From Duganella dendranthematis (GTDB taxonomy: Bacteria; Pseudomonadota; Gammaproteobacteria; Burkholderiales; Burkholderiaceae_D), in contig NZ_CP051684.1 in assembly GCF_012849375.1 (NCBI RefSeq), positions 2,976,001 through 3,040,000 on the forward strand: 64,000 bases of DNA. Direction: 5' to 3'. The notes beneath the pieces were generated by a model. It was not told the DNA's origin, searched no databases, and saw only the letters and a list, made by a program, of their open reading frames with translations. A program made the position numbers and the translations under genes. Shown piece after piece: positions 51,263 through 61,911 of this stretch; within the stretch, counting starts at the first letter, position 1, and every line of letters begins with the position of its first letter.

Positions 51263-53389
51263 ATGCCTACATCCCGCCGGGCGCTTGCCGTCTACGCCAC
51301 TTCGCTGTCGCTGCTGCTATCGGCGTGCAGCGGCGGTTCGGATTCGTCTTCCTCTTCCTCTTCCTCGTCGTCGACGACGACGGCGGCCACCAGCGCCAAC
51401 GCGCCTTCGATCACCCAGCAGCCGGCGTCGGCGACGATCGTGGCAGGCTCCAACAGCGTGTTGTCGGTGGTGGCCAGCGGCAGCAGCCTGACGTATCAGT
51501 GGTATCTGGCCGGCGCGGCGATCAGCGGCGCCACCGCCGCCACCTACACCGCCAGCGATGCCGGCACCTACTATGTGGTGGTGACCTCGTCCGACGGCTC
51601 GGTCACCAGCGCCAATGCGGTGATTACCGTCAGCAGCGCGCCGGTGATCACCGCGCAGCCGACCGCCGCCACCATCCTGACCGGCACCAGCCAGACCCTG
51701 TCCGTTACGGCGGATGGCCTGGAGATGGGCTATCAGTGGTACAAGGACGGCGCCGCCATCGATGGCGCGACGCATCCGACTTACGCCGCATCGGCGGCGG
51801 GCAGCTACACGGTGGCGGTGACCAATACCGCCGGCACCGTCACGTCCACGGCGGCGGTGATCGCGGTGTCGTCGTCGGTGACGGCGCCGGCCATTAATGT
51901 GCAGCCGGTGGCGCAGACCGTCAACGCCGGCGCCAGCGCGACCTTGTGGGTGGCGGCAAATGGCGTCAGCCTGTCGTACCAGTGGTACCGCAATGGCATG
52001 GCGATTGCCGGCGCCACCGATCGTCTCTACAAGATCAATACCACCAACGCCAACAGCGCCGGCGACTACAAGGTCACGGTGACCAATACTGCCGGCGCCG
52101 CAACCAGCACCAGCGTCGCGCTGAAGGTGAATGTGATCAGCGCCGGCGCCAATACACCGGCCGTGGTCAATGCGGCCAATGCCTTCCTCGCCACGTTGTC
52201 GACGGATCAGAAGACCGTCGCCACATCGGCCACGTCGTCCACCACGGTGCTGTTCGATTACGCGCTGGCCAACGCCAATCAGTGGACCAATTTGCCGGGC
52301 GCGCGCCACGGCCTGCGCCTGAATACGACCACGCTGACCGCAGCGCAGCTGGCCGCCGCCAACGTGGTCATCGCCAAGGCGCTCAGTGCGACCGGCATCA
52401 CGCTGCTGAACGAATTGCGCGCGGCGGACCAGGTGCTGGCCGGCGGCATGGCGGCGGGCGGCGGTGCAGGGACGGGCGGAGGCGGGACTGGCATGCCGGG
52501 CACCGGCACTACACCGCCGGATGGCACCTTCACGCCGCCTGCCGATGGTACGGGTGTGCCGCCGACCGGCACCGATCCGGGAGCTGGTGGTATCGGCGGC
52601 GCCGGCAGCGGCGGTTTGACGCTGGACTACGGCACTGATTTGTACTCGATCGCTTTCGTCGGCACGCCGTCCGCCACCTCGCCATGGATCTTGCAGATCG
52701 CCGGCCATCATCTGGCTTACAACATCACCTATAACACCGGCAAGGTCAGTGCGACGCCGAATTTCGTCGGCGTCGAACCACCCAACTGGACCGTCGCCAC
52801 CGACGGCACGGTTACCGTCACCAGCAATGCCGCCAGCGCCGGCAAGGCGCATGCGCCGATGGAGAAGCAGCGTGCCGCCGTCTACAACCTGGCCGAAGCC
52901 ATTTATGCCGACAGCAGCACCTCGGCGGCGGCCAAGCTGACCGGCACCTTCACCGATGTGATCATGGGCGCTTCCGGTAACAGCGACGGCAATTTCAAAT
53001 CGCTGGTGTACCCGACCAGCGGCCGTGGCGTGCAGTACTCGGCGATGAACGCCAAACAGCAGTCGTATGTGCGGACGGCGATCGAGGCGTGGGTGAATAC
53101 GCAAGCCTCCGACGTGGCCAGCACGCTGCTGGGCGCCTATTTGGCGGATGACGCGCTGGCCAATACCTACGTCGGCTACGGCGTCGGCCAAAACGGCGTC
53201 AAGGCCGACTTCAGCGCCTATCCTAATTCGGTGGCGTCGCCGCTGGAGGCGCAGCATTCCTACATCCGCATCGACGGTCCACGCGTATGGATCGAGTTCG
53301 TGGTCCAGCAGGGCATCGTGTATGGCACCGACGTGCACTACCACACCATCTGGCGCGACAAGACCAACGACTATGGCGGCAGCTTCTAA
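51263..53389 (+). CDS. DUF3500 lipoprotein with immunoglobulin-like repeats
   Basis: A 708-residue surface or periplasmic lipoprotein. The signal peptide has a lipobox (LLLSACSGG, Cys near 22), then a poly-Ser/Thr linker. Three Ig-like repeats follow (about 50-290), each ending in the QWY...AAG.Y.V.VT pattern (for example AGTYYVVVTSSDGSVTSANA). A Gly/Pro-rich spacer lies near 395-440. The C-terminal domain is DUF3500 (AGHHLAYNITYNTGKVSATP, SYIRIDGPRVWIEFVVQQGI, YHTIWRD). The role is unknown. It is one base upstream of the HupE/UreJ-like gene. The poly-Ser tract is a slippage-prone repeat but the frame is intact. Confidence 0.85.
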   Translation: MPTSRRALAVYATSLSLLLSACSGGSDSSSSSSSSSSTTTAATSANAPSITQQPASATIVAGSNSVLSVVASGSSLTYQWYLAGAAISGATAATYTASDAGTYYVVVTSSDGSVTSANAVITVSSAPVITAQPTAATILTGTSQTLSVTADGLEMGYQWYKDGAAIDGATHPTYAASAAGSYTVAVTNTAGTVTSTAAVIAVSSSVTAPAINVQPVAQTVNAGASATLWVAANGVSLSYQWYRNGMAIAGATDRLYKINTTNANSAGDYKVTVTNTAGAATSTSVALKVNVISAGANTPAVVNAANAFLATLSTDQKTVATSATSSTTVLFDYALANANQWTNLPGARHGLRLNTTTLTAAQLAAANVVIAKALSATGITLLNELRAADQVLAGGMAAGGGAGTGGGGTGMPGTGTTPPDGTFTPPADGTGVPPTGTDPGAGGIGGAGSGGLTLDYGTDLYSIAFVGTPSATSPWILQIAGHHLAYNITYNTGKVSATPNFVGVEPPNWTVATDGTVTVTSNAASAGKAHAPMEKQRAAVYNLAEAIYADSSTSAAAKLTGTFTDVIMGASGNSDGNFKSLVYPTSGRGVQYSAMNAKQQSYVRTAIEAWVNTQASDVASTLLGAYLADDALANTYVGYGVGQNGVKADFSAYPNSVASPLEAQHSYIRIDGPRVWIEFVVQQGIVYGTDVHYHTIWRDKTNDYGGSF

Positions 53390-53390
53390 G

Positions 53391-54470
53391 ATGAAGCGCC
53401 TGATCGCGGCCTGCTCGCTGATGTGGGCGATGGCGGCGGGCGCGCATCCCTCGCCGCAGTCGGAGGTGCTGCTGGAGAGTCGGCCGGGCGGCATCCGCGC
53501 GGAACTGGTGTTGCCGCTGGAAGAACTGGCGCTGGCGCTGCCCGGCGCCGCGCATGCGAGCGAGGCGCAGATGGCGGCCTATCTGGCCGCGCACATTCGC
53601 CCGGTCGCGCCGGACGGGCGGGCGTGGGTTGTGAAGATCGAGCAGGTGCGCTGGCTGATGTCGCAGCGGCCGGCCGACGTGGTGGCGACGATGACGCTGC
53701 GTCCACCGGCCGGCGCGCCGCTGGACCGCTTCACGTTTGCCAACGACGCCATCTCGCATCAGGTGCAAAGCCACCTCACCGTGGTGGCGCTGCGCAGCGC
53801 GCCGGGCGAACCTTCAAGGGTGCTGGGCACCTTGCACTACGGGCAGCGCAGCCTGCAGGTGCAGGGCGCCGATCCGCGCTGGTGGAGCGGCAGTACGGAC
53901 TTGTTCCGGCTTGGCGTCCAGCACATCGCCGAAGGCACGGATCACTTGTTGTTTCTGCTGACGCTTTTGCTGCCGGCGGCATTGCTGGTCAAGGATGGCA
54001 AGTGGGCCGGCTTCGGCGGCGCGCGCCATCTACTGGTTTATTTGCTGAAGGTGGTGACCGCGTTCACGCTGGGCCACTCGGTCACGCTGATGCTGGGTGC
54101 ATGGGGCACGGTAAGGCTGCCGGAGCAGCCAGTGGAGTTTGCCATCGCCGTGTCGATCCTGTTCTCGGCGGTGCATGCGTGGCGGCCGATCTTCCCGCGC
54201 CGCGAAGGCTGGATCGCCTTCGGCTTTGGACTGGTGCACGGCCTGGCATTCGCATCGGCCATCCGCGAACTGCAACTGAGCGGCGCGCGCCTGGTGACTG
54301 GCGTGCTGGCCTTCAATCTTGGCATCGAAGCGATGCAGATGGTCGTGATCCTGATCGCCGCACCGTTGCTGATCCTGCTGGCGCGCCGTCCGTCGTATCG
54401 CATGGTGCGGCAGGCCGCCGCGCTGATGTCGGCGGTGATGGCCATTGTGTGGATGTCGCAGCGCGTGTGA
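53391..54470 (+). CDS. HupE/UreJ-family membrane protein with extracytoplasmic domain
   Basis: A 359-residue membrane protein. A signal peptide (MKRLIAACSLMWAMAAGAHP) is followed by a soluble domain (about 20-160), then the HupE/UreJ_2 domain with about seven helices: LGVQHIAEGTDHLLFLLTLL, VTAFTLGHSVTLMLG and GLVHGLAFASAIRE carry the conserved histidines and acidic residue expected for metal (nickel/cobalt/copper) permease-like proteins. It is co-transcribed with the DUF3500 lipoprotein. It abuts the convergent lytT-type gene with no gap. Confidence 0.88.
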   Translation: MKRLIAACSLMWAMAAGAHPSPQSEVLLESRPGGIRAELVLPLEELALALPGAAHASEAQMAAYLAAHIRPVAPDGRAWVVKIEQVRWLMSQRPADVVATMTLRPPAGAPLDRFTFANDAISHQVQSHLTVVALRSAPGEPSRVLGTLHYGQRSLQVQGADPRWWSGSTDLFRLGVQHIAEGTDHLLFLLTLLLPAALLVKDGKWAGFGGARHLLVYLLKVVTAFTLGHSVTLMLGAWGTVRLPEQPVEFAIAVSILFSAVHAWRPIFPRREGWIAFGFGLVHGLAFASAIRELQLSGARLVTGVLAFNLGIEAMQMVVILIAAPLLILLARRPSYRMVRQAAALMSAVMAIVWMSQRV

Positions 54471-55172
54471 TCACGTCACCTTTTCCATCAGCGCCTTGCG
54501 GTAGCTGCGGCTGACGCGCAGGCGCGCGCCGCTGGACAGCACTACTTTCTGTTCGCCGTCTTCGCCCAGTTCAATCGACTGCAATTTGGCCAGGTTGATA
54601 ATGGTGGAGCGGTGGATGCGGCAGAAGGTGGCCGGGTCCAGATCCTGCGCCAGTTCCGCGATGCTGCGGCGGAGCAGATGCGTTTGCGCGCCGATGTGCA
54701 GCGAGGCGTAGTAGTCGGCCGCGCCGATCCAGTCAATGTCGGCGACCGGAAGGAACAGCACTTGGCCGGCTTGCTTAAGCACCAAGCGTGCCGGGGCCGT
54801 CTGCGCGCGCGGCAGGCGTTCCCGCGCGCGCATCAGCGCTGTCTTGAAGCGCTCATCGCTGAATGGCTTGAGCAAGTAATCGAGCGCACCCACGTCAAAG
54901 GCACGCAGCGCGTGCTGGTCGTAGGCGGTGACGAAGATGACGGCGGGAGGCGCGCCGCCACCCAGCATCTCCAGCACATCGAAGCCGTCGCATTCCGGCA
55001 TCTGGATGTCTAGGAATAGCAGGTCCGGCCGCATGCTGCGGATCGCGGTCAGCGCGGCGCTGCCGGAATCGCATTCGGCTATGAGTTCGATGTCGGCCTG
55101 CTTGCGCAGCAGCGCCTTGAGGTTGGCGCGGGCCGGCGCTTCGTCGTCGACAATGATAGCGCGCAGCTTCAT
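54471..55172 (-). CDS. LytTR-type response regulator
   Basis: A 233-residue response regulator. The receiver domain has the phosphorylated aspartate in DLLFLDIQMPECDGF (near residue 53) and TAYDQHALRAFDVGALDYLL; the C-terminal LytTR DNA-binding domain ends in LRVSRSYRKALMEKV. It is the partner of the histidine kinase gene immediately upstream on the same strand (ATGA overlap), a LytS/LytT pair. Confidence 0.95.
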   Translation of the reverse strand: MKLRAIIVDDEAPARANLKALLRKQADIELIAECDSGSAALTAIRSMRPDLLFLDIQMPECDGFDVLEMLGGGAPPAVIFVTAYDQHALRAFDVGALDYLLKPFSDERFKTALMRARERLPRAQTAPARLVLKQAGQVLFLPVADIDWIGAADYYASLHIGAQTHLLRRSIAELAQDLDPATFCRIHRSTIINLAKLQSIELGEDGEQKVVLSSGARLRVSRSYRKALMEKVT

Positions 55173-56230
55173 GCGGTAACGCCGCTCAATGGAATTGCAA
55201 TGCGGACTTCAACGCCACCATCGCGGTTGCGCATCTCCAGCGTGTGGCGTTCGCCGTACAAGCCGCGCAGGCGTTCGCGGACATTGTTCCAACCGATGCC
55301 CGCGCGGGCCGGCGCTGCGTCCGATGGTATTGTGGGGCCGTCGTTGTAGATGACGATGTCCAGCATCTCGCCGGCGGCGTTGACGGATAGCCTTATCGCG
55401 CCGCCTTGTGCGCGGTGCGCCAGGCCGTGTTTGAAGCCATTCTCCACCAGCGGTTGCAGCAGCAGGCTCGGTATGCTGGCGGACATTAGCGATGGCGGCG
55501 CCTGCACGCTGTATTGCAGGCGTTCGCCGAAGCGCATCTTCTGGATGGCGAAGTATTTGTCGAGGAAGGCCAGTTCTTCGCCCAGCGAGATCAGGTTGCG
55601 GCCGGAGTCGTCCAGCATGCGGCGCAGCAGTTCACTGAGGCCGGCGAGGGTGTCGACGGCGGCGTCGTTACGCTGTTCGCGTACCAGACCGGTGACGGTG
55701 TTCAGGGTGTTGAACAGGAAGTGCGGTTCGATTTGCCGTCGCAAACCATCCAGTTGCGCCTTGATGCGCTCCGCCTGTTCCAGCAGCAGCCGCTCGCGCG
55801 CATGCAGGCCGTAGCCGATGGCGAACACGGTGGCGTAAATCACCACATCCGCCAGCACGCCGCCGACGAAGTGCTGGTACCACAGGACCAGCCATGGCGG
55901 CGTGTCGGACACCATCCACGGATTCAGCGTGGACTCCAGCGTCGCCGTCCACACGGCGCTGATCACGCCGACCATCAGGCACGCGGCAAGATGAATAATC
56001 CATGTACGCCAGCCGGCACGATGGTTGCTGGCGAAGCGTATGCCTTGTTGCAGCACGGCCGGCGTCACCAGCGCCAACACCAGCCAGTAGAAAAAGCGGA
56101 AGAAGAATAGCGCCGTCCACGCGTGATGCATGCCGGCGGTGCGCATCAGGAAGACGTTCTGCGTGGCGTCGAACAGCGCCAGGCCAAACCAGACCGCCGC
56201 GATCCAGGCGCGTGTAGGGAGAGTAGTCAT
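55169..56230 (-). CDS. LytS/YpdA-type sensor histidine kinase
   Basis: A 353-residue kinase: four or so N-terminal membrane helices (about 10-155), a coiled linker, the His_kinase domain with QIEPHFLFNTLNTVTGLVRE (phospho-His) near residue 178, and a HATPase domain (LLLQPLVENGFKHGLAHRAQ, GIGWNNVRERLRGLYGE). The chosen ATG (MTTLPTRAWIAAVW) fits the first helix; the open frame extends upstream without family features. It has no periplasmic sensor domain. The ligand is unknown. Confidence 0.93.
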   Translation of the reverse strand: MTTLPTRAWIAAVWFGLALFDATQNVFLMRTAGMHHAWTALFFFRFFYWLVLALVTPAVLQQGIRFASNHRAGWRTWIIHLAACLMVGVISAVWTATLESTLNPWMVSDTPPWLVLWYQHFVGGVLADVVIYATVFAIGYGLHARERLLLEQAERIKAQLDGLRRQIEPHFLFNTLNTVTGLVREQRNDAAVDTLAGLSELLRRMLDDSGRNLISLGEELAFLDKYFAIQKMRFGERLQYSVQAPPSLMSASIPSLLLQPLVENGFKHGLAHRAQGGAIRLSVNAAGEMLDIVIYNDGPTIPSDAAPARAGIGWNNVRERLRGLYGERHTLEMRNRDGGVEVRIAIPLSGVTA

Positions 56231-56366
56231 GCGCTCACGATAAACGAGAATGGCGCGTCCGGGCAAACAATGCAGCGAAATGCCGGCGCCGTGCAGCCGG
56301 CGTGCTGGCCGGAGGAGAGCCTCTCCGGCGACACTGAGGCTCTCTTCACATCTCTGGGAAAATGCA

Positions 56367-57008
56367 ATGAAATATCTGATCGCCTGTCTGCTGGCCATGC
56401 TGGCGCTGGCCAACGCCGACGCCGCAACCATCAAGGTAGCTTTTGTGCTGAGCGAAGGCGCCAATGTGATGGACATCGCCGGTCCGTGGGAAGTATTCCA
56501 GGACACGATGCTGGACGATAGCACCGGCTCGATGCCGTTCGTGCTGTACACGGTAGCCGCATCCAGGACGCCGCTGCGCACCAGCGGCAGCGGCGCGCCC
56601 GGCCTGCTGATCACGCCCGACTACAGTTTTGACGACGCGCCCGCGCCGGACATCGTGGTGGTCGGCGCGCAGGCCGGCGGCCCGGAACTGCGCGAGTGGC
56701 TCAAGCAGCAGCACAGCGCGCAAAAGACCATGCTGTCCATCTGCACCGGCGCGTTTGAGCTGGCGCATGCCGGTCTATTGAACGGCAAATCGGCCACCAC
56801 GCACCACGACTATGCGGACATCTTCCACAAAACCTATCCAGACGTCCAGCTGGTGCGGGAAGTGCGCTTTGTGCAGGCGGACGCGCATACCTACACGGCC
56901 GGCGGCCTGACCTCCGGCATCGACCTGGCGCTGCATATCGTCGCTCACTATTTTGGCGACCAGCAAGCACAGCGGACGGCAAAGTTTCTCGAGTATGCCG
57001 GCCATTAG
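56367..57008 (+). CDS. Exported DJ-1/PfpI family protein
   Basis: A 213-residue DJ-1/PfpI (GATase1-like) protein with an N-terminal signal peptide (MKYLIACLLAMLALANADAA). Motifs: KVAFVLSEGANVMDIAGPWE with the conserved acidic residue, and the cysteine elbow MLSICTGAFELAHAGLLNGK (Cys near 124), followed by THHDYADIF. The closest functional class is isonitrile-hydratase-like or AraC-associated DJ-1. A periplasmic location is unusual for the family and is inferred from the signal sequence only. Confidence 0.85.
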   Translation: MKYLIACLLAMLALANADAATIKVAFVLSEGANVMDIAGPWEVFQDTMLDDSTGSMPFVLYTVAASRTPLRTSGSGAPGLLITPDYSFDDAPAPDIVVVGAQAGGPELREWLKQQHSAQKTMLSICTGAFELAHAGLLNGKSATTHHDYADIFHKTYPDVQLVREVRFVQADAHTYTAGGLTSGIDLALHIVAHYFGDQQAQRTAKFLEYAGH

Positions 57009-57083
57009 GCCAGCGTGTGGCATACCACAGACGCGCGCAGCGGCAGGGCGGATGATAGCGGTAGCCAACAGCCGAGGAACACC

Positions 57084-58193
57084 ATGGATTTCCCTACCCG
57101 CCATTTGCAGCAACCATTGCCTTACGATCCCTCCTATGAAGTACCGGAGGAGGACGAAGCCAAGACCATCGCCGGCCTGACCGAGGCGATGCATGGCATC
57201 GCCGATACGGTCGACAAGGATATCGGCCACGCACCGCGCGGCGTGCACGCCAAGAGCCATGGCCTGCTGCGCGGGGAGCTGCGGGTGCTCGACAATCTGC
57301 CACCCGATTACGCCCAGGGGCTGTTTGGCCATCCGGGCGGCGCCTGGCCGGTGGTGATGCGGCTGTCGACCACGCCCGGCGATTTTTTGGACGACAAGGT
57401 GTCGACGCCGCGCGGCATGGCCGTCAAAGTCATCGGCGTGCCGGGCGCGCGCTTGCATGACGGCGTTGGCGACGTCACGCAGGATTTTGTCATGGTCAAC
57501 GGCCCCACCTTCCAGTCGGCCACCGCCAAGCAGTTCCTTGGCAACGTCAAGTTGCTGGCGGCTACTACAGATAAAGCGCCGGGGCTGAAGAAGGCGCTAT
57601 CGGCCGCCTTGCGCGGTGTCGAGAAAGTGGTCGAAGCGGTCGGTGGCGAGAGCGCTGCGATCAAGGGCCTGGGCGGGCATCCGGAAACCCATATCCTGGG
57701 CGAGACGTTTTTCACTGGCGCGCCCGTCCTGTATGGCCGCTATATGGCCAAATTGTCGCTGGCGCCGGTGTCGCCGGAATTGCAGGCGCTGAAGGACCAG
57801 CCGGTGGACCTGGAGCATAAACCGAACGGCCTGCGGGCGGCGGTGGTCGATTTCATGACCGAACACAGCGCCGAATGGGAACTGCGCGTGCAGCTGTGCA
57901 CCGACCTGTCGGCCATGCCGATTGAAGATTCAACCGTGGAATGGGAGGCGCCGTGGGTGCCGGTGGCGCGCATCAAGGCCGAACCGCAAGCCGGCTGGAC
58001 TCATGGGCTGTCGGTGCTGGTGGATGACGGCATGCAGTTCAATCCGTGGCACTGCATTGCCGACCACCGGCCGATCGGTTCCATCATGCGCGTGCGGCGC
58101 GCCGTGTATGCCGCCTCGGCGCGCTTCCGCGCCGAACGCAACGGCGCGGTAGTGGCCGAGCCACAAAATCTTGACCACTGGCGCGAACACTAA
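57084..58193 (+). CDS. Catalase-like heme protein
   Basis: A 369-residue member of the catalase superfamily, shorter than true catalases (about 480-750). Conserved features: KSHGLLRGELRVLDNLPPDY, VVMRLSTTPGDFLDDKVSTP, RGMAVKVIGV and QDFVMVNGPTFQS. These match the catalase-related family rather than classical KatE/KatA; the usual heme-ligand RYxxY-type region is not obvious. It may be a peroxide or fatty-acid-peroxide enzyme. It is 75 bases after the DJ-1-like gene on the same strand, a possible oxidative-stress pair. Confidence 0.85.
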   Translation: MDFPTRHLQQPLPYDPSYEVPEEDEAKTIAGLTEAMHGIADTVDKDIGHAPRGVHAKSHGLLRGELRVLDNLPPDYAQGLFGHPGGAWPVVMRLSTTPGDFLDDKVSTPRGMAVKVIGVPGARLHDGVGDVTQDFVMVNGPTFQSATAKQFLGNVKLLAATTDKAPGLKKALSAALRGVEKVVEAVGGESAAIKGLGGHPETHILGETFFTGAPVLYGRYMAKLSLAPVSPELQALKDQPVDLEHKPNGLRAAVVDFMTEHSAEWELRVQLCTDLSAMPIEDSTVEWEAPWVPVARIKAEPQAGWTHGLSVLVDDGMQFNPWHCIADHRPIGSIMRVRRAVYAASARFRAERNGAVVAEPQNLDHWREH

Positions 58194-58216
58194 GCGTCGG
58201 CGCCGTCGGCGCCCGG

Positions 58217-58296
58217 ACCAGAAAGCGATGTAGCCGGTCGGCGGCGCCTATTGTGCGCCACCGTACCGTACAGTTGCTACTATCTCGCTTTCTGGT
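58217..58296. promoter_or_regulatory. Long-range inverted repeat before the hybrid kinase
   Basis: ACCAGAAAGCGA (58217-58228) and TCGCTTTCTGGT (58285-58296) are perfect inverted arms 56 bases apart; one more base pair of GG/CC-type extension and an inner GTAGC/GCTAC pair suggest a long cruciform. It lies 12 bases before the kinase ATG. It could be an operator or a structured leader. Confidence 0.5.
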
Positions 58297-58308
58297 TCGG
58301 AAGTTACT

Positions 58309-60306
<1,998 letters not shown>

Positions 60307-60372
60307 GGCTATTGCGTTCCCAGGCAGGGTGGACGAGAATGGCAGCGCCCCTCAACCCTGCAAGGAGTGCTG

Positions 60373-60939
60373 TTGATCTCACCGCTGGAAATCGCCGCCA
60401 ACGCCGTCATGGCCGTTTCCATCGTGCTATCGGGGCGCAACAATATTCATTCGTGGTGGCTGGGTGTGGTCGGCTGCGTCATGTTTGCCGTGCTGTTCTA
60501 CAGCGTCAACCTGTACGCCGACGTGGCGCTGCAGCTGTTCTTCATCGTCACCTGCCTGATCGGCTGGCTGCAATGGCTGCGCGGCGCCGGTGGTGCGCCG
60601 CTGCCGATCGCCCATACCGGCGCCCGCGCCTTGGGCTGGATGGCGGCGATCAGCTTGCTGGCCACGGCCGCCTACGGCCTGATGTTGCAGGCCTATACCA
60701 ACGCCTACGCCCCCTTCATCGATTCGGCGGTGCTGATGTTCAGCGTGGTGGCGCAGCTGTTGCTGATGGGGCGGCGGGTCGAGACCTGGCCGGTATGGCT
60801 GCTGGTCAATACCGTGTCGGTGCCGCTGTACGCCAGCCGCGGCCTGTATCTGACGGCGGTGCTGTACGCCGGCTACTGGATCAATGCGCTGGCGTCGTGG
60901 TTCTTCTGGCGCCGCCAGATGCGGGCGCAGCTGGCTTAA
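60373..60939 (+). CDS. pnuC: Nicotinamide riboside transporter PnuC
   Basis: A 188-residue membrane protein of the PnuC family, importing nicotinamide riboside for NAD synthesis. Family motifs include NIHSWWLGVVGCVMFAVLFY, YADVALQLFFIVTCLIGWLQ and WPVWLLVNTVSVPLYASRGL. TTG 60373 is the best start, because GGAG lies five bases upstream; GTG 60367 would overlap it. It ends one base before a convergent response regulator. Confidence 0.9.
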   Translation: MISPLEIAANAVMAVSIVLSGRNNIHSWWLGVVGCVMFAVLFYSVNLYADVALQLFFIVTCLIGWLQWLRGAGGAPLPIAHTGARALGWMAAISLLATAAYGLMLQAYTNAYAPFIDSAVLMFSVVAQLLLMGRRVETWPVWLLVNTVSVPLYASRGLYLTAVLYAGYWINALASWFFWRRQMRAQLA

Positions 60940-61728
60940 TTATTTCTTGTGGATCGCCTGGCGATAGGCGGTCGGCGTGACGCCCATGCGCTCACGGAAG
61001 GCGGTGGCGAAATTGCCGGCGTTGTTAAAACCGATCAGCAGGGCGATGTCCTGCACGTCGATATCGGTATCCTTCAATAATTCTTCCCCACGGCGAATGC
61101 GTTCCTCGCGGATAAAGCCGAATACCGTCATGCCGGTCTGTTCGCGGAACACCTGCGACAGCTTTTCGCGGTAGGTGCCGACGCTACGGGCGATTTCCGC
61201 CAGTCCCGGCAGCGCCGCCAGGTTGTCGGCGATCAGGCGCTTGACGGCATTGACCAGCACCGCGTCCGGTTCGCTCTCCGGTTCCGGCTCGGCGGCTTCC
61301 TGCGTGCCGGGGGCGGGCACCGGCGCATGCTGACGCCTGGCCAGGTTCAGGTGCACCTGGATGCGCGCCGCCAGCTCACCCGGCGAAAACGGCTTGGAGA
61401 CGAAATCGACGCCGCCGATCGACAGGCCGAGGATGCGGTCGTCGTCGGCATCGGCGCCGCTGAGGAAAATCACCGGAATATCCTGCGTGACCGGATTGGC
61501 CTTCAGCAGCCGGCAGGCGGTGTAGCCGTCCATATTCGGCATGCGCACATCGAGCAGGATCAGGTCGGGGCGGTTGGCCAGTGCCAGCTGGTAGCCCTGC
61601 AAGCCGTTGAAAGCCACCGAGACCTTATACGGCAGTTCGCTCAGTAAATCCGCCAGCATGCGCTGCTCAAACGCGGAGTCGTCCACGATGAGGATCTTGC
61701 TGCGGGTGCTTTCGAGGGTGCTCTGCAT
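60940..61728 (-). CDS. Response regulator with AraC-type DNA-binding domain
   Basis: A 262-residue regulator: a receiver domain (KILIVDDSAFEQRMLADLLS, with the aspartate in LILLDVRMPNMDGYTACRLL), a Pro/Glu-rich linker, and a C-terminal AraC HTH (LAEIARSVGTYREKLSQVFR; IALLIGFNNAGNFATAFRER). It has no adjacent kinase, so it may receive phosphate from a distant kinase or the hybrid kinase upstream. It is divergent from the chaperone-usher operon and is a candidate regulator of it. Confidence 0.9.
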   Translation of the reverse strand: MQSTLESTRSKILIVDDSAFEQRMLADLLSELPYKVSVAFNGLQGYQLALANRPDLILLDVRMPNMDGYTACRLLKANPVTQDIPVIFLSGADADDDRILGLSIGGVDFVSKPFSPGELAARIQVHLNLARRQHAPVPAPGTQEAAEPEPESEPDAVLVNAVKRLIADNLAALPGLAEIARSVGTYREKLSQVFREQTGMTVFGFIREERIRRGEELLKDTDIDVQDIALLIGFNNAGNFATAFRERMGVTPTAYRQAIHKK

Positions 61729-61749
61729 TGCTGACCTCGGAGATTTGGT

Positions 61750-61765
61750 TGATAAAGTTTTATCA
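61750..61765. promoter_or_regulatory. Palindrome between the AraC-type regulator and the chaperone-usher operon
   Basis: TGATAAA-GT-TTTATCA is a perfect 7-bp inverted repeat 22 bases from the regulator start. The surrounding 61740-61880 is strongly AT-rich for this genome, and a second palindrome, CCAAT-A-ATTGG, lies at 61868-61878. These are plausible binding sites for the divergent promoters. Confidence 0.5.
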
Positions 61766-61911
61766 CTCCCTGTTGCGTATTATGCCTATCTTTTAAATAT
61801 TTTTGATAGTTTTCTACGCTTGCAAAACACTTGTCGCGTCCAACAAAAGCAGGTTTTTTTTAGATAGCCAATAATTGGATCCAGAGTTGATAGTAAGCAA
61901 CCGGAGGTGGG

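Noticed and set aside
51330..51385. Serine-coding repeat in the DUF3500 gene as a frameshift site
   Set aside because: The tract is slippage-prone, but the frame continues correctly through the lipobox and all Ig repeats.
51317..53494. 725-residue minus-strand frame under the DUF3500 gene
   Set aside because: It is antisense to a gene with a lipobox and Ig repeats, and its composition (Arg/Gly/His-rich) is that of a shadow frame.
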